A stretch of DNA of 64,000 nucleotides from an uncultured Ruminiclostridium sp. (GTDB lineage Bacteria > Bacillota > Clostridia > Oscillospirales > Ruminococcaceae), in the NCBI GenBank assembly GCA_910588335.1, contig CAJUQV010000006.1, positions 48,348-112,347 of the forward strand, read 5' to 3'. The stretch's first letter is position 1, and each line of letters starts with the position of its first letter. Position numbers and translations under genes: made by a program. Shown one piece after another: positions 1 through 8,305 of this stretch. The notes beneath the pieces are model-generated. The model ran no database searches. It was not told where the DNA came from and saw only the letters and a list, made by a program, of their open reading frames with translations.

Positions 1-337
1 CCCCTCTGGGTGTTTTGTTGTCAATATGCCTTTCACTCGATTAAAATGTTGTTCCGATGATTGCTATTATCGTATGCTTGTTTATCTTTTAAGTTGATTA
101 TTTTATATAACTGCTCCTATTAAAGTTTAATCGCCTAATAAGGTTTATTGTTCCATAAATTATTGCAAATGACTGCGTACCTGTAAATGTTTTGTTTCTG
201 TCTTGCGTATCAAACTCCACAAACTGTTCTATCAGGCAAAAGTGCTCCTACACCGATAACTGCGCCGCCGTCTCCGTCGATACAAGCTTTCTTACATCAA
301 CATACCGACATTTATAAACGCTTTTTCACGACTTTCT
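1..337. other. Left-edge segment without a recognised gene
   Basis: I see no convincing gene here. The minus strand has a short open stretch around 225-300 (reads roughly ACIDGDGGAVIGVGALL) bounded by stops, with no start or ribosome site. No terminator-quality hairpin follows the kinase that ends at 338. Confidence 0.4.
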
Positions 338-1921
338 TTACACCATTCCCGCCGTTTTTTCCGCTTCTAATCCGCCAATAAACCTCTTCATATACTCCTT
401 AAACCCTTCAACGCCCTTTTCGTCCGGCTCCACAACTCTCTTTTCCGCTCCTTTAAACACCTTTTCTTCAAGAAATACCGACAATTCTTTTCCATTTCCC
501 ACCTTCATAAAACCTGCCAGCAGCGCCATTCCCCATGCGCCGCCTTCTCCTGCCGTAGTCATAACGGTGATGGGCACATTCATGGCGTTGGCAGTCAGCG
601 CATCTGCCGCGCCTTCCACCTTGAACAATCCTCCGTGCGCGGCAAATCTCTTAGCTTTCACCTTTTCTTTTTCAAAAAGTATGTCGTTCCCCATTTTCAA
701 TGCCGACAACGCTGTCATTAATTCCACTCTGAAAAAATTGGCAAGATTAAATTCGCCGTCGGGACTTCTGAAATACATGGGCTTTCCTTTTTCAACACCC
801 GCCACAGGCTCTCCGGAAAGAAAGTTGTAAGCCGTAATTCCTCCGCCGCTTACATCTCCCTTCATGGCGTTTTTGTATAAAAGCGAGTAAAGCTCGGACT
901 TGTCGATTTCATTTCCCGTGAGAGAAGCGAATTCCCCAAACAGCTTCACCCATGCATCAAGTTCGGAACAGCAGTTGTTGCAATGTATCATCGCCACGTC
1001 TGAGCCGTCCGGCGTAGATACCACGTCGATTTCCTTGTATACTCCCTTAAGCGGCTTGTCAAGCACTAACATCGAGAAAACAGAGGTTCCGCCGGAAATA
1101 TTTCCTGTTTCGGGCAGCACACTGTCCGTTGCCACCATTCCGGTTCCGGCGTCCCCTTCGGCGGGACAAAAAGGCACTCCCGCCTTAAGATCACCATCAG
1201 CATCCAAAAATTTCGCTCCCTCTTCGGTCAGTACCCCGCACTGCTCCCCCGCTTTTTTTACAATGGGCAGTATTCCTTCTATATCCCACTTGTACCCTTT
1301 TCCCGCAATAAGAGCGCGGAATTTTTCTATCATGGAATTATTGTAGCCAATGCCCTCCGTAGGAAACATTCCCGAAGCTTCACCTACACCGGCAGCCTTT
1401 TCACCCGTAAGAAGATAATGCACATACACCGCTAAAGTAGTTATGTAGGAAATATCATTGATATGCTCCTCATTGTTCAATATAGCCTGATATAAGTGGG
1501 CAATACTCCAGCGCTGTGGTATGTTGAATGAAAAAAGCTCGCTCAGCTCGTTTGCAGCCTGTTCTGTGGTAGTGTTTCTCCATGTACGGAAGGGGACAAG
1601 TAATTCTCCGTTTTCATTGAAAGGCATATATCCGTGCATCATTCCAGATATTCCCATCGCTCCGAATGTGGTAACGGTTACTCCGTATTTTTTCTTAATG
1701 TCACTTTTTAAATCGGAGTAGCAGCTTTTCAGCCCATTGTGAATATCTTCCAAAGAATAAGTCCAATATCCGTTTTCAAGCTTGTTTTCCCATGTATATC
1801 CGCCGCTTGCAATGGGCGCAAAGGTATCGTCGATAAGAATTGCTTTTATACGTGTGGAGCCGAATTCAATACCTAAAAAGGTCTTTCCGGTTTCAATTTT
1901 TTCGGTAATGTTCTCTTTCAT
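338..1921 (-). CDS. FGGY-family carbohydrate kinase
   Basis: The protein is 527 aa, the usual size for FGGY kinases, which phosphorylate sugars such as xylulose, ribulose or glycerol with ATP in the cytoplasm. The N-terminal phosphate-binding loop reads FLGIEFGSTRIKAILIDD (about residues 16-33). The substrate-side motif GISGMMHGYMPF is near residue 90. The C-terminal ATPase half carries NISGGTSVFSML and a glycine-rich TTAGEGGAWGMALLAGF near residue 465. The start is supported by GAGGA nine bases upstream of ATG. The sugar cannot be read from sequence; xylulokinase- or L-ribulokinase-like enzymes are the closest types I recognise. It stands alone, with no isomerase, epimerase or transporter beside it. 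Confidence 0.85.
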   Translation of the reverse strand: MKENITEKIETGKTFLGIEFGSTRIKAILIDDTFAPIASGGYTWENKLENGYWTYSLEDIHNGLKSCYSDLKSDIKKKYGVTVTTFGAMGISGMMHGYMPFNENGELLVPFRTWRNTTTEQAANELSELFSFNIPQRWSIAHLYQAILNNEEHINDISYITTLAVYVHYLLTGEKAAGVGEASGMFPTEGIGYNNSMIEKFRALIAGKGYKWDIEGILPIVKKAGEQCGVLTEEGAKFLDADGDLKAGVPFCPAEGDAGTGMVATDSVLPETGNISGGTSVFSMLVLDKPLKGVYKEIDVVSTPDGSDVAMIHCNNCCSELDAWVKLFGEFASLTGNEIDKSELYSLLYKNAMKGDVSGGGITAYNFLSGEPVAGVEKGKPMYFRSPDGEFNLANFFRVELMTALSALKMGNDILFEKEKVKAKRFAAHGGLFKVEGAADALTANAMNVPITVMTTAGEGGAWGMALLAGFMKVGNGKELSVFLEEKVFKGAEKRVVEPDEKGVEGFKEYMKRFIGGLEAEKTAGMV

Positions 1922-1958
1922 TTTTTTGTTTCCTCGTTTCCGATTATTTTATTAATAC

Positions 1959-2136
1959 TATAGCAATCCATCAAAAAGATAAACAAGCAGGAGCGAAGCG
2001 ACTAATTGTCCTTTCCGCTTCCCTTTCGGACTCCGAAAGGGAAGTAGGGGAGTCCAAGGGACGGGGGCAACGCCCCCATAGCTTGTGTGTTTTTTGCACT
2101 GTTGTAATTTTGTTTAAACTTTTTTGGATTGCTTTA
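1959..2136. repeat. 178-bp MITE-like repeat, copy 1 (TIR TAGCAATCC)
   Basis: This copy is nearly identical to 49690-49867. Both begin TATAGCAATCCA; the other copy ends TGGATTGCTATA and this one TGGATTGCTTTA. The core TAGCAATCC/GGATTGCTA is therefore flanked by TA on each side, as for elements inserting at TA. The interior holds two strong hairpins, one built on TTCCCTTTCGG/CCGAAAGGGAA and one on GGGGGC-AAC-GCCCCC. There is no coding capacity, so I read it as a non-autonomous element. Confidence 0.8.
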
Positions 2137-2142
2137 ATATTT

Positions 2143-2492
2143 ATACTAATAACCATTTTGACACAGGATAAAATCATAGTCAAAATGGTTATTACACCCG
2201 AAACACTGTTAACCAATTAAAAACCATTTTTCCAATTTTTAATTGGTTAACAGTATTAATCATATTGTAGACAAAATCGAAAATATGATTAAATATTACA
2301 CTCGAAACACTAATCATCGGTCAATAATTTTTTTGTCTATAACTTGACCAAAGATTGATATTAATACTAATTCCCGATTAAAGTATAGACAAATTTTGTT
2401 GTCGATCGGGAATTAGTGCTTAGGGTGTAATTCTCAATCATCTTGTAGACCCTATGAAATTTTGTCTACAAGATGATTGAGAATTAGTATAA
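2143..2492. repeat. Three tandem double-hairpin (DH) elements
   Basis: Six palindromes follow each other. Their stems are, in order: AATAACCATTTTGAC with its complement; GTTAACCAATTAAAAA; TTAATCATATT; AATCATCGGTCAA (imperfect); AATTCCCGAT; and ATTCTCAATCATCTTGTAGAC. They pair up into three elements. Within a pair the hairpins are joined by a conserved linker (TACACCCGAAACACT, TTACACTCGAAACACT, and the reverse-oriented AGTGCTTAGGGTGTA). Between elements the sequence is AGTATTA or ATTAATACTAAT. A TGTAGACAAAAT-like motif recurs in or near four of the loops. The arms differ between hairpins while pairing is kept. Confidence 0.8.
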
Positions 2493-2562
2493 GTATATCA
2501 TAGATTTTCATTTTTTTCAAGTAAAAAATTCATTACCCATTGAGAAAAAGTTTACAATATGC

Positions 2563-2604
2563 TTTAAAAAAACGGAAAACCCCTCACGTTTCCGTAAGGG
2601 GTTT
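2563..2604 (-). terminator. Rho-independent terminator of the surface protein gene
   Basis: Read on the minus strand, AAACCCCTTACG-GAAA-CGTGAGGGGTTT forms a stem with a GAAA loop, followed by CCG and a run of seven T. It lies about 40 bases after the stop codon at 2641. Confidence 0.85.
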
Positions 2605-2640
2605 AAATATTCCGTTATCTTTTCTTCAACGAAGATTCAA

Positions 2641-4473
2641 TTACTTTCTCTTCTTGGAGATTACAACTGCAGCAGCAGCGATAGCAGCAGGAACAACTGC
2701 GAGAACTACGCCAGTGCCTACGTTCTTGTCTTCACCGCCGTTGGTGGAACCGGTCTGAGCGGGAGCTTCGGTAGTAGTAACTTCTTCAGTTACAGGCTCG
2801 GTAGTTGTAGCTTCAGTCTCAGTAGTGGTCTCGTCATCTTCAAAATCCATACCGAAGGTAGCGAAAGTGATGGTGAAGGGGCTGAAAGACTTGGTAACAA
2901 CCTTTACAAAACCATCGGTCTTGTAAGTGTCGATGTTAACGATAGGAAGATTCTCAACAGTGCCGTTGGAAAGACCGTGAGCAACTGTGCCGCCCTTAAT
3001 GGTCTTGCCCTGATTGTCCTTGGGAATAGGCAGAGTAAGAGTAACTTCGCCGGCAGGCTGAACAGCGTTGCTGTCCTTGTCAAGGAGCTTTACTTCATAA
3101 GTAAGGTTGCTGGAAGTGAGCTTGCCGATAGCCTGGAGGATCGCGCCGCCGTTGCCACGGATAGTAGCAGCGGTACCGGAAGCCTTAACGCCGGAAACGG
3201 GATCTTCAACTTCGATTACTTCGTCAACGGGAGCAGTAGCAGTCTGCTCAGGAATTACGATTTCGATGCTTCTGATAGCGAGCTTGCCATCCTTATCAGC
3301 AATGTTATCGTTAACGTTATTGGATTTCTCGTTAACACGGATAGCAATGCTGTCTACGTTACCGGAAACGGTAGAAGCGGAGTTGTGTACGAGTGTATCC
3401 CAGTCAAACTCAGCAACGTAGTTGTTGATGTTGGTAGCCTGCTGAAGCTTAGTAGTGTTCTGAAGGTTTACACCGATCATGATATCCATAGTGGAAGAGC
3501 TGGAAGAAGATTCGGGAATCAATACGGTATTACCGTCCCACTTAGCCCAGTCCTGATCGAGAGTAGGATATGTTGTGATGTTACCGGAAGTAATGGCATC
3601 CTTCAACTGAGAAGGAGTCATAAAGTTGATTCTCAGCTTAGCGCCCTTGTTCTGAACGATGTTGTCGTTTGTCCAACGAAGGAGGTTGTGACCAAGAGAA
3701 ATACCTTCAATACCAGCATCCCAAACACCGTTGTTATCAAGAACAGGAGACTTTTGACCTGCTATTCCTTCAAATGTATAGATGGTGCCTGTGCTGATAA
3801 CAGCGCCATCGCCGTCCTTAGAAGTGCTCTTGTAGCTTCCGTTGTCGCTAAGGTCAAGCTTTCTGTCTTCCAAAACGAGGTTGTTGCCAACCTTGATATT
3901 GGCTACGCCTTCGGGAACCGCATAGTTGCCGGTATTTACCTTAAACTCGTTGGAAACGGAAATGGAAGTGATGGTTACCATGTTGGTAAGATCAAGCTCA
4001 TGCTTCTGAAGGGTAACGCCATCAGTATCGCCTTCCCATCTTACAGTGAAGGTTTCCTTTACGGGTTTATCATCCTTATCCTTAACGATTTTTGCGGTAG
4101 CCTTGGAAGAAACTGTTCTGCCTCCTCCGTTGGTACCTGTTACGGTGATTACTGTACCGCTGCCGGTTGTAACAGCCTTAACAAGATTAGCAACGTCAGC
4201 TTCATTATCTTTCTTGTAGCCATCCTTTACGGAGAAGCCAAGAGTGTAATCAAACTCATACACTGCTGCGGGATCAGTCAACTGGAAAATATCTTCACGG
4301 TCATAGCCGCCTCTGAAACCAACAGTATTGGAATAGCTGATGGTCATGTCGCCGGTCCTGCCAACAAAGTTAAAGGTCTTTGTGGTAGGAGCGGCAGAAA
4401 CACCTACTACTGCAAGCGAGCTAACTGTCAAAGCGGCAGCTGCTGCGCTGGCAATAATTTTTTTCATGCTCAT
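2641..4473 (-). CDS. Secreted, wall- or membrane-anchored surface protein
   Basis: 610 aa. Residues 1-28 form a signal peptide (MSMKKIIAS, hydrophobic core, VGVSAA cleavage region). The long middle part is beta-rich and serine/threonine/asparagine-rich, without a catalytic motif I can name. From about residue 545 there is a Thr/Glu-rich linker (ETTTETEATTTEP), then GGEDKNVGTG, a hydrophobic segment and KKRK. This tail resembles the N-P-x-T-G type sorting tails of Ruminococcaceae surface proteins, but the Pro is missing (KNVGTG), so sortase use is uncertain; simple membrane anchoring is the alternative. GGAGG lies 7 bases before ATG. The substrate or partner is unknown. Confidence 0.8.
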   Translation of the reverse strand: MSMKKIIASAAAAALTVSSLAVVGVSAAPTTKTFNFVGRTGDMTISYSNTVGFRGGYDREDIFQLTDPAAVYEFDYTLGFSVKDGYKKDNEADVANLVKAVTTGSGTVITVTGTNGGGRTVSSKATAKIVKDKDDKPVKETFTVRWEGDTDGVTLQKHELDLTNMVTITSISVSNEFKVNTGNYAVPEGVANIKVGNNLVLEDRKLDLSDNGSYKSTSKDGDGAVISTGTIYTFEGIAGQKSPVLDNNGVWDAGIEGISLGHNLLRWTNDNIVQNKGAKLRINFMTPSQLKDAITSGNITTYPTLDQDWAKWDGNTVLIPESSSSSSTMDIMIGVNLQNTTKLQQATNINNYVAEFDWDTLVHNSASTVSGNVDSIAIRVNEKSNNVNDNIADKDGKLAIRSIEIVIPEQTATAPVDEVIEVEDPVSGVKASGTAATIRGNGGAILQAIGKLTSSNLTYEVKLLDKDSNAVQPAGEVTLTLPIPKDNQGKTIKGGTVAHGLSNGTVENLPIVNIDTYKTDGFVKVVTKSFSPFTITFATFGMDFEDDETTTETEATTTEPVTEEVTTTEAPAQTGSTNGGEDKNVGTGVVLAVVPAAIAAAAVVISKKRK

Positions 4474-4630
4474 AATAAGTCCTCCATTTTTTTATTATGT
4501 TTGTTTTCCTATAAAACAGACTTAAGTAAATTTGTCTGTAAGTATAGCTTTTTGCAGGCTAACGTCGGAGGGGTTTTGGACAAGCGACCCGACACAGCCG
4601 CAGGATAATTTAGCTTATCCTTTAATTACA
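4474..4630 (-). other. Structured 5' leader of the surface protein gene
   Basis: About 155 nt lie between the predicted transcription start and the ATG. On the minus strand I see four consecutive hairpins: GGATAA/TTATCC; GTCGG...CCGAC closing a loop that contains GTCCAAAACCCC; TAGC-CTGCAAAAA-GCTA; and ACAGAC...GTCTGT followed by TTTTAT. The last looks like a weak terminator before the ribosome site. I compared it from memory with c-di-GMP, TPP, cobalamin, glycine and preQ1 riboswitches and found no match. It may be an undescribed cis-regulatory RNA or just a stabilising leader. Confidence 0.4.
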
Positions 4631-4636
4631 TGGTTA

Positions 4637-4665
4637 AGTTTACCATACAATTATGTAAATTTCAA
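4637..4665 (-). promoter_or_regulatory. Sigma-A type promoter of the surface protein gene
   Basis: Minus strand: -35 TTGAAA (4660-4665), 17-base spacer, -10 TAAACT (4637-4642). Confidence 0.55.
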
Positions 4666-4954
4666 TTGGCAATTTATACCATATTTAAATCCGATTTACA
4701 TAGATTATTGCTAAATTTTCCAAAGGCTTTTTTTGTTTTCGCCTTGCAATTATGAAGTCAAGCGGTTCTATGAAAAAGTTTCAGAAATCGCAAATTTTTA
4801 TTGCCCGATCTTCTCCTATTTTCTCATAAGCCCCCCGCCGGGACTCACAACCAAAGGCTTTATTTCCTTCCTGCAATTAGGTAGTCTCCAAACAACCCCG
4901 AAAAGTTTCACAGTCATAAAAAAATTTTAATTCTTTTTTATACTATAATTATAT

Positions 4955-5206
4955 TACTGTTTGTGTTCCGATTTTCTTTCGCCCGATTTACTGACGACTT
5001 CACGAATCATTTCCTCGCTCATTCCCATCTCACGAAGGCTTTTAACAATGCTTTCAATTGTTTCCGCTACACCTTCCGCTCTGCCTTTTTCTATTCCCTC
5101 CTCTCTCGCTCCCATCAACGCGCTTCTTTCATTAAACAGTGCCTCTTCTCTTACCTTTTCAACGACCTTTTGCTCGTCTGAACGACAATCTTTGTGCGGT
5201 ATTGCC
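4955..5206 (-). pseudogene. Rpn/PD-(D/E)XK nuclease family remnant, C-terminal part
   Basis: The minus strand reads RSDEQKVVEKVREEALFNER, then SALMGAREEGIEKGRAEG, ETIESIVKSLREMGMSEEMI, ending KSGERKSEHKQ-stop. Acidic coil, GxxxGxxxG and a short helical tail are typical of the C-termini of Rpn-type recombination-promoting nuclease/putative transposase proteins. The nuclease core and start are gone: upstream the frame runs directly into a fragment of the AGGCAACACCGC repeat and then a stop. The stretch before it (4666-4954) shows nothing recognisable. Confidence 0.65.
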
Positions 5207-5209
5207 TTA
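5175..5209 (-). repeat. End fragment of an AGGCAACACCGC (AG) repeat
   Basis: On the minus strand, TAAGGCAATACCGCACAAAG followed by ATTGTCGTTCAGACG matches the first 33-35 bases of the AG repeats at 31220 and 46528. It is fused directly to the Rpn remnant, and a DH element abuts its outer end. Confidence 0.7.
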
Positions 5210-5336
5210 TACTAATCTCTGTTTTGACTGTAGACAAAATATAACAAAGTCTACAGTCAAAACAGAGTTACACCCTAAACACCAATATCGGTTTAAAAAG
5301 CCATTTTATCCACTTTTTAAACCGATATTAGTATTA
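5209..5336. repeat. Double-hairpin (DH) element with two perfect stems
   Basis: A complete element. TACTAAT leads into a perfect 19-bp stem (CTCTGTTTTGACTGTAGAC at 5217-5235 with 5249-5267). The linker is TTACACCCTAAACACC. A perfect 17-bp stem follows (AATATCGGTTTAAAAAG at 5284-5300 with 5313-5329), then AGTATTA. The two stems are unrelated to each other. Confidence 0.85.
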
Positions 5337-5532
5337 AATACAATGTCAAGCTTTGGTGATAAATACTCCATAACATTACACTTTTATTATAGTATATATT
5401 CTTTTTAGTTCCTTGTCAACATTATTCAATTATTCATAAAAAGCGGTAAAAAAATTGGACTTTCCCTTGATTTTACCAAAAAAATATGTTACTATAATTT
5501 GTAATAACTCCATAAGAAAGGAAAAAGGAAAA

Positions 5533-6588
5533 ATGAAAACATTACCCAACGGCGAACAATTCCTATACAATGGCAGAATCGACTTGTCTCAACCCCAAAA
5601 GCCCCTTTTGACCTATCCCGGCTGCTCCGTGGAAACGGAATTCACGGGAAACAAGCTGGGCATTTACGTTATGAACGAGGCCATGTTTCAATATTGCTCC
5701 GTTGGCGTTATCTTGGACGGAATACAATATAAATTTGAACTGAAAGAAAACGATAAGGAAATTTACATCGAGGTTCCCGTAAGAGATAATCTCGACGTAC
5801 ATACCCTTACCGTTTTTAAAAGACAAGCGGCTGCCCACTATATACGCTTCTGCGGCATAGAGACCGAAGAAAACGCCAAAGTGAGCAAGCCGCAAAAAAA
5901 ATATGTGTTAAACATAGAAGTGTTTGGCGACAGCGTATCGGCGGGAGAAATCTGCGAAGCATTGTACTATGAGGGCTGCAGTGACTACGACGAATTCAAG
6001 TATGTGGGCTATTACGACAACAGCTATTTCGCTTACCCTTACATATTGGGCAGAAAGCTCAACGCGAGAGTGTTCGACAACGCCCAGGGCGGGATAGCCC
6101 TTATGGACAAAACCGGCTTTTTCTGCGGTCCCGAAATTGACAACATAATAGGAATCGAATCCACCTATGATAAAGCAAGCTATGTAAGCTACTCCGAAGA
6201 AGGATTTACCGACTGGGATTTCTCCCGATTCACCCCCGATCTTATAATCATGGCGGTAGGACAGAACGACCACAACCCCGATCCCTCGGTTATAGACAAT
6301 CCCGAATTTACAAAGCGCTGGAAGAAAAAATACAAGGAAATAATCGCCGACCTGAGGCGCCGCTACAATAAACCCGTAAAAGTACTGATGATACTTACCC
6401 TTCTGATACACGACCCCAAATGGGATAAGCTCCTTGACGAAATCGAGACCGAGCTTTCCGACGGCATTACAAAACACTTTACCTTTACCCGCTGCGGAAA
6501 AGCAACTCCAGGCCACCCCCGCATAACCGAACAATTTGAAATGGCGACGGAGCTTGAAGCCTACATAAGAGAATGGTTCCATCTTTAA
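5533..6588 (+). CDS. SGNH-type carbohydrate esterase, CE2-like
   Basis: 351 aa. An N-terminal beta-sandwich-like region (about 1-125) precedes an SGNH hydrolase domain. Block I reads EVFGDSVSAGE with the nucleophile Ser; the oxyanion block III reads IMAVGQNDHNPDP; the catalytic His is in GHPRITEQFEMA near the C-terminus. This order fits CE2 acetylxylan/glucomannan esterases. No signal peptide is visible, so the enzyme is probably cytoplasmic and acts on imported acetylated oligosaccharides (inference). I chose ATG at 5533 because AAGGA precedes it; an upstream in-frame start at 5455 lies in AT-rich non-coding sequence. It converges with the cysteine desulfurase gene, overlapping its end by 4 bases. 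Confidence 0.8.
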   Translation: MKTLPNGEQFLYNGRIDLSQPQKPLLTYPGCSVETEFTGNKLGIYVMNEAMFQYCSVGVILDGIQYKFELKENDKEIYIEVPVRDNLDVHTLTVFKRQAAAHYIRFCGIETEENAKVSKPQKKYVLNIEVFGDSVSAGEICEALYYEGCSDYDEFKYVGYYDNSYFAYPYILGRKLNARVFDNAQGGIALMDKTGFFCGPEIDNIIGIESTYDKASYVSYSEEGFTDWDFSRFTPDLIIMAVGQNDHNPDPSVIDNPEFTKRWKKKYKEIIADLRRRYNKPVKVLMILTLLIHDPKWDKLLDEIETELSDGITKHFTFTRCGKATPGHPRITEQFEMATELEAYIREWFHL

Positions 6589-7745
6589 ACCGACCCCGTG
6601 AGTTTCCGAAGCTTTTCCAGAATATTTGTCAATTCCCCGATAAAAATATTGATTTCATCTTCGGTATTATATCTGCCAAGGCTTATTCTTAATCCTCCCC
6701 TTGCCAAAGCCTCGGACATTCCCAGACTCATAAGAACATGAGACGGCAGAACGCTCCCCGAAGTGCATGCGGAGCCTCCGGCGCAGGCGATACCCTTAAG
6801 ATCAAGCTGTAAAACGAGACTTTCGCTCTCTATCCCTTCAAAGCTGTAATTCAGTATTGAGGGGATTCTTTTTGTCCTGTCCCCGTTTAAATGCGCCCCT
6901 TTTACTTTATCTAATGCGCTTGTTATTTTTTTTGTTAACAGTAGCATTGCATTGCGTTCACTCTTTGCGGTTTCCGCCGTTTCGGCCATTGCCTCCGACA
7001 AACCGACTATCGAAGCGAGATTCTCCGTTCCGGCCCTTAATCCGTGTTCCTGCGCGCCCCCGTTCACGAACGGCCTTAATGGAACGCCTTTCCGACAGTA
7101 CAATAGCCCCACACCCTTAGGCCCATGAAGCTTATGACCCGATATCGAAAGATAATCAACGTTATCATTTTGCACATCTATGATCATATGGGGCGCCGCC
7201 TGCACCGCGTCGGTATGAAATAAAACGCCTTTTTTCTTGCAAATCGCTCCTATTTCCGCAGCGGGCTGAATGGTGCCTATCTCGTTGTTCACGTACATTA
7301 CCGTAACCAAAGCGGTTTTTTCGTCAATAACCCGTTCGGCGTCCTCCGCCTTTACCACCCCGTTTTCGTATACGGGAAGATAAACGGTTTCAAAGCCCCG
7401 TTTTTCAAGAGCATTGACGGTATTAAGCACTGCCTTATGCTCAAAAGGGGAAGTCACTATCCTGTTTTTCCCCTGCTCCCTTATACTTTCCGCGGCGGAT
7501 ATGATCGCCCAATTGTCGCTTTCACTGCCGCCGGAGGTGAAATATATCTCCCCTTGTTCACAGGACAGAGCTTTTGCGCACATCAAGCGGGAGTTTTTTA
7601 AAGCACGGGCGGCTTCTCTGCCAAGGGAATAAATCGCGCCCGGATTGCCGTAGCTTTCCCTCAGATAGGGCAGCATGGCATTGTAAACTCTGTCGCTTAT
7701 CCGAGTTGTTGCGGCGTTGTCAAGATAAATACATGTTTTGCTCAA
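6585..7745 (-). CDS. Cysteine desulfurase (NifS/IscS family)
   Basis: 386 aa from a TTG start at 7745, chosen because GGAG lies 7 bases upstream and it gives the normal N-terminus (MSKTCIYLDNAATT); an upstream TTG at 7799 has no ribosome site. PLP enzyme removing sulfur from cysteine for Fe-S clusters or thio-modifications. The PLP lysine is in ISGHKLHGPKG, and the mobile catalytic loop is AGGSACTSGSVLPS. It is last in a nadB-nadC-editing protein-desulfurase run. In Bacillus a NifS homologue is linked to nadBCA because NadA carries a [4Fe-4S] cluster; the same role is likely here, although nadA is not in the window. A link to the distant mnmA (tRNA thiolation) is also possible. Confidence 0.88.
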   Translation of the reverse strand: MSKTCIYLDNAATTRISDRVYNAMLPYLRESYGNPGAIYSLGREAARALKNSRLMCAKALSCEQGEIYFTSGGSESDNWAIISAAESIREQGKNRIVTSPFEHKAVLNTVNALEKRGFETVYLPVYENGVVKAEDAERVIDEKTALVTVMYVNNEIGTIQPAAEIGAICKKKGVLFHTDAVQAAPHMIIDVQNDNVDYLSISGHKLHGPKGVGLLYCRKGVPLRPFVNGGAQEHGLRAGTENLASIVGLSEAMAETAETAKSERNAMLLLTKKITSALDKVKGAHLNGDRTKRIPSILNYSFEGIESESLVLQLDLKGIACAGGSACTSGSVLPSHVLMSLGMSEALARGGLRISLGRYNTEDEINIFIGELTNILEKLRKLTGSV

Positions 7746-7810
7746 AATTTCACTCCGATTTATACTAAAAGTAATCTTTTTGTTTACATCTTTCGTCAAA
7801 AACGCACAAT

Positions 7811-8305
7811 TTATAACTCTGCGTAAACAATTTCGTTCCCGTGTTCCTTTACCAATCTTTCCACATCTTCAAAATCAATAAATATCGTTGCGGTATTTTC
7901 ATTAGGGTGAAGCGCGAAGTACTTTTCTCCCATTAACGCCTCGTCGAACACCACCGTAACTGCCCTTTCCTCGTCGTTGAGCACGCAAAAGGCGGAAACG
8001 GAGCCGGGTTTTACCTTAAGATATTTTTCGAGACGCTGCTCCGAACCGAAGGAAAGTCTTGTGGAACCGATTTTTTCTGCCAACCGCCTCAAATCCGTTT
8101 TCTTGTCCACAGTGGTCACCACAAGATAATGCTTGTCCCCCTTGGCATTGCGCAGAAACAGGTTTTTGCTCACCTTATACCCGTCCCATATACGCAGACC
8201 GCTTTTTTCCTTGTCCTCTGCCGAAAAAACGGCAATATGCTCCTCCTTGCGATAGCTTACCCCCATTTTTTTAAGCGTTTCATAAACAACAGGCTGCCCG
8301 GACAT
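7811..8305 (-). CDS. Prolyl-tRNA editing protein (YbaK/ProX family)
   Basis: 164 aa, the normal size for stand-alone trans-editing domains that deacylate mischarged tRNA-Pro. Conserved features visible are the N-terminal TLKKMGVSYRKEEH, the lysine in KVSKNLFLRNAKGDKHYLVV, and GSVSAFCVLND, with FHPN-like FALHPNENTATIFI near the C-terminus. The start is the ATG at 8305, which overlaps the nadC stop as TGATG, with GGAG 9 bases upstream; the earlier ATG at 8320 lies inside nadC without a ribosome site. Its position in a NAD operon is unexpected and probably reflects convenience rather than function. Confidence 0.85.
   Translation of the reverse strand: MSGQPVVYETLKKMGVSYRKEEHIAVFSAEDKEKSGLRIWDGYKVSKNLFLRNAKGDKHYLVVTTVDKKTDLRRLAEKIGSTRLSFGSEQRLEKYLKVKPGSVSAFCVLNDEERAVTVVFDEALMGEKYFALHPNENTATIFIDFEDVERLVKEHGNEIVYAEL

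Noticed and set aside
225..300. Minus-strand peptide-like stretch (DGDGGAVIGVG) at the left edge
   Set aside because: Bounded by stops within about 30 codons and without start signals.
2143..2492. CRISPR array
   Set aside because: Repeats are palindromes with different stems and irregular spacing, with no constant direct repeat and no cas genes.
2977..4608. Long open frame (543 codons) on the plus strand opposite the surface protein gene
   Set aside because: It mirrors the codon bias of the minus-strand gene, has no ribosome site and gives no recognisable protein. The minus gene has a signal peptide, promoter and terminator.
5209..5336. Integron attC-like sites (variable palindrome with conserved ends)
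   Set aside because: Core sites RYYYAAC/GTTRRRY are absent, elements are not between gene cassettes, and TA duplication points to transposition.
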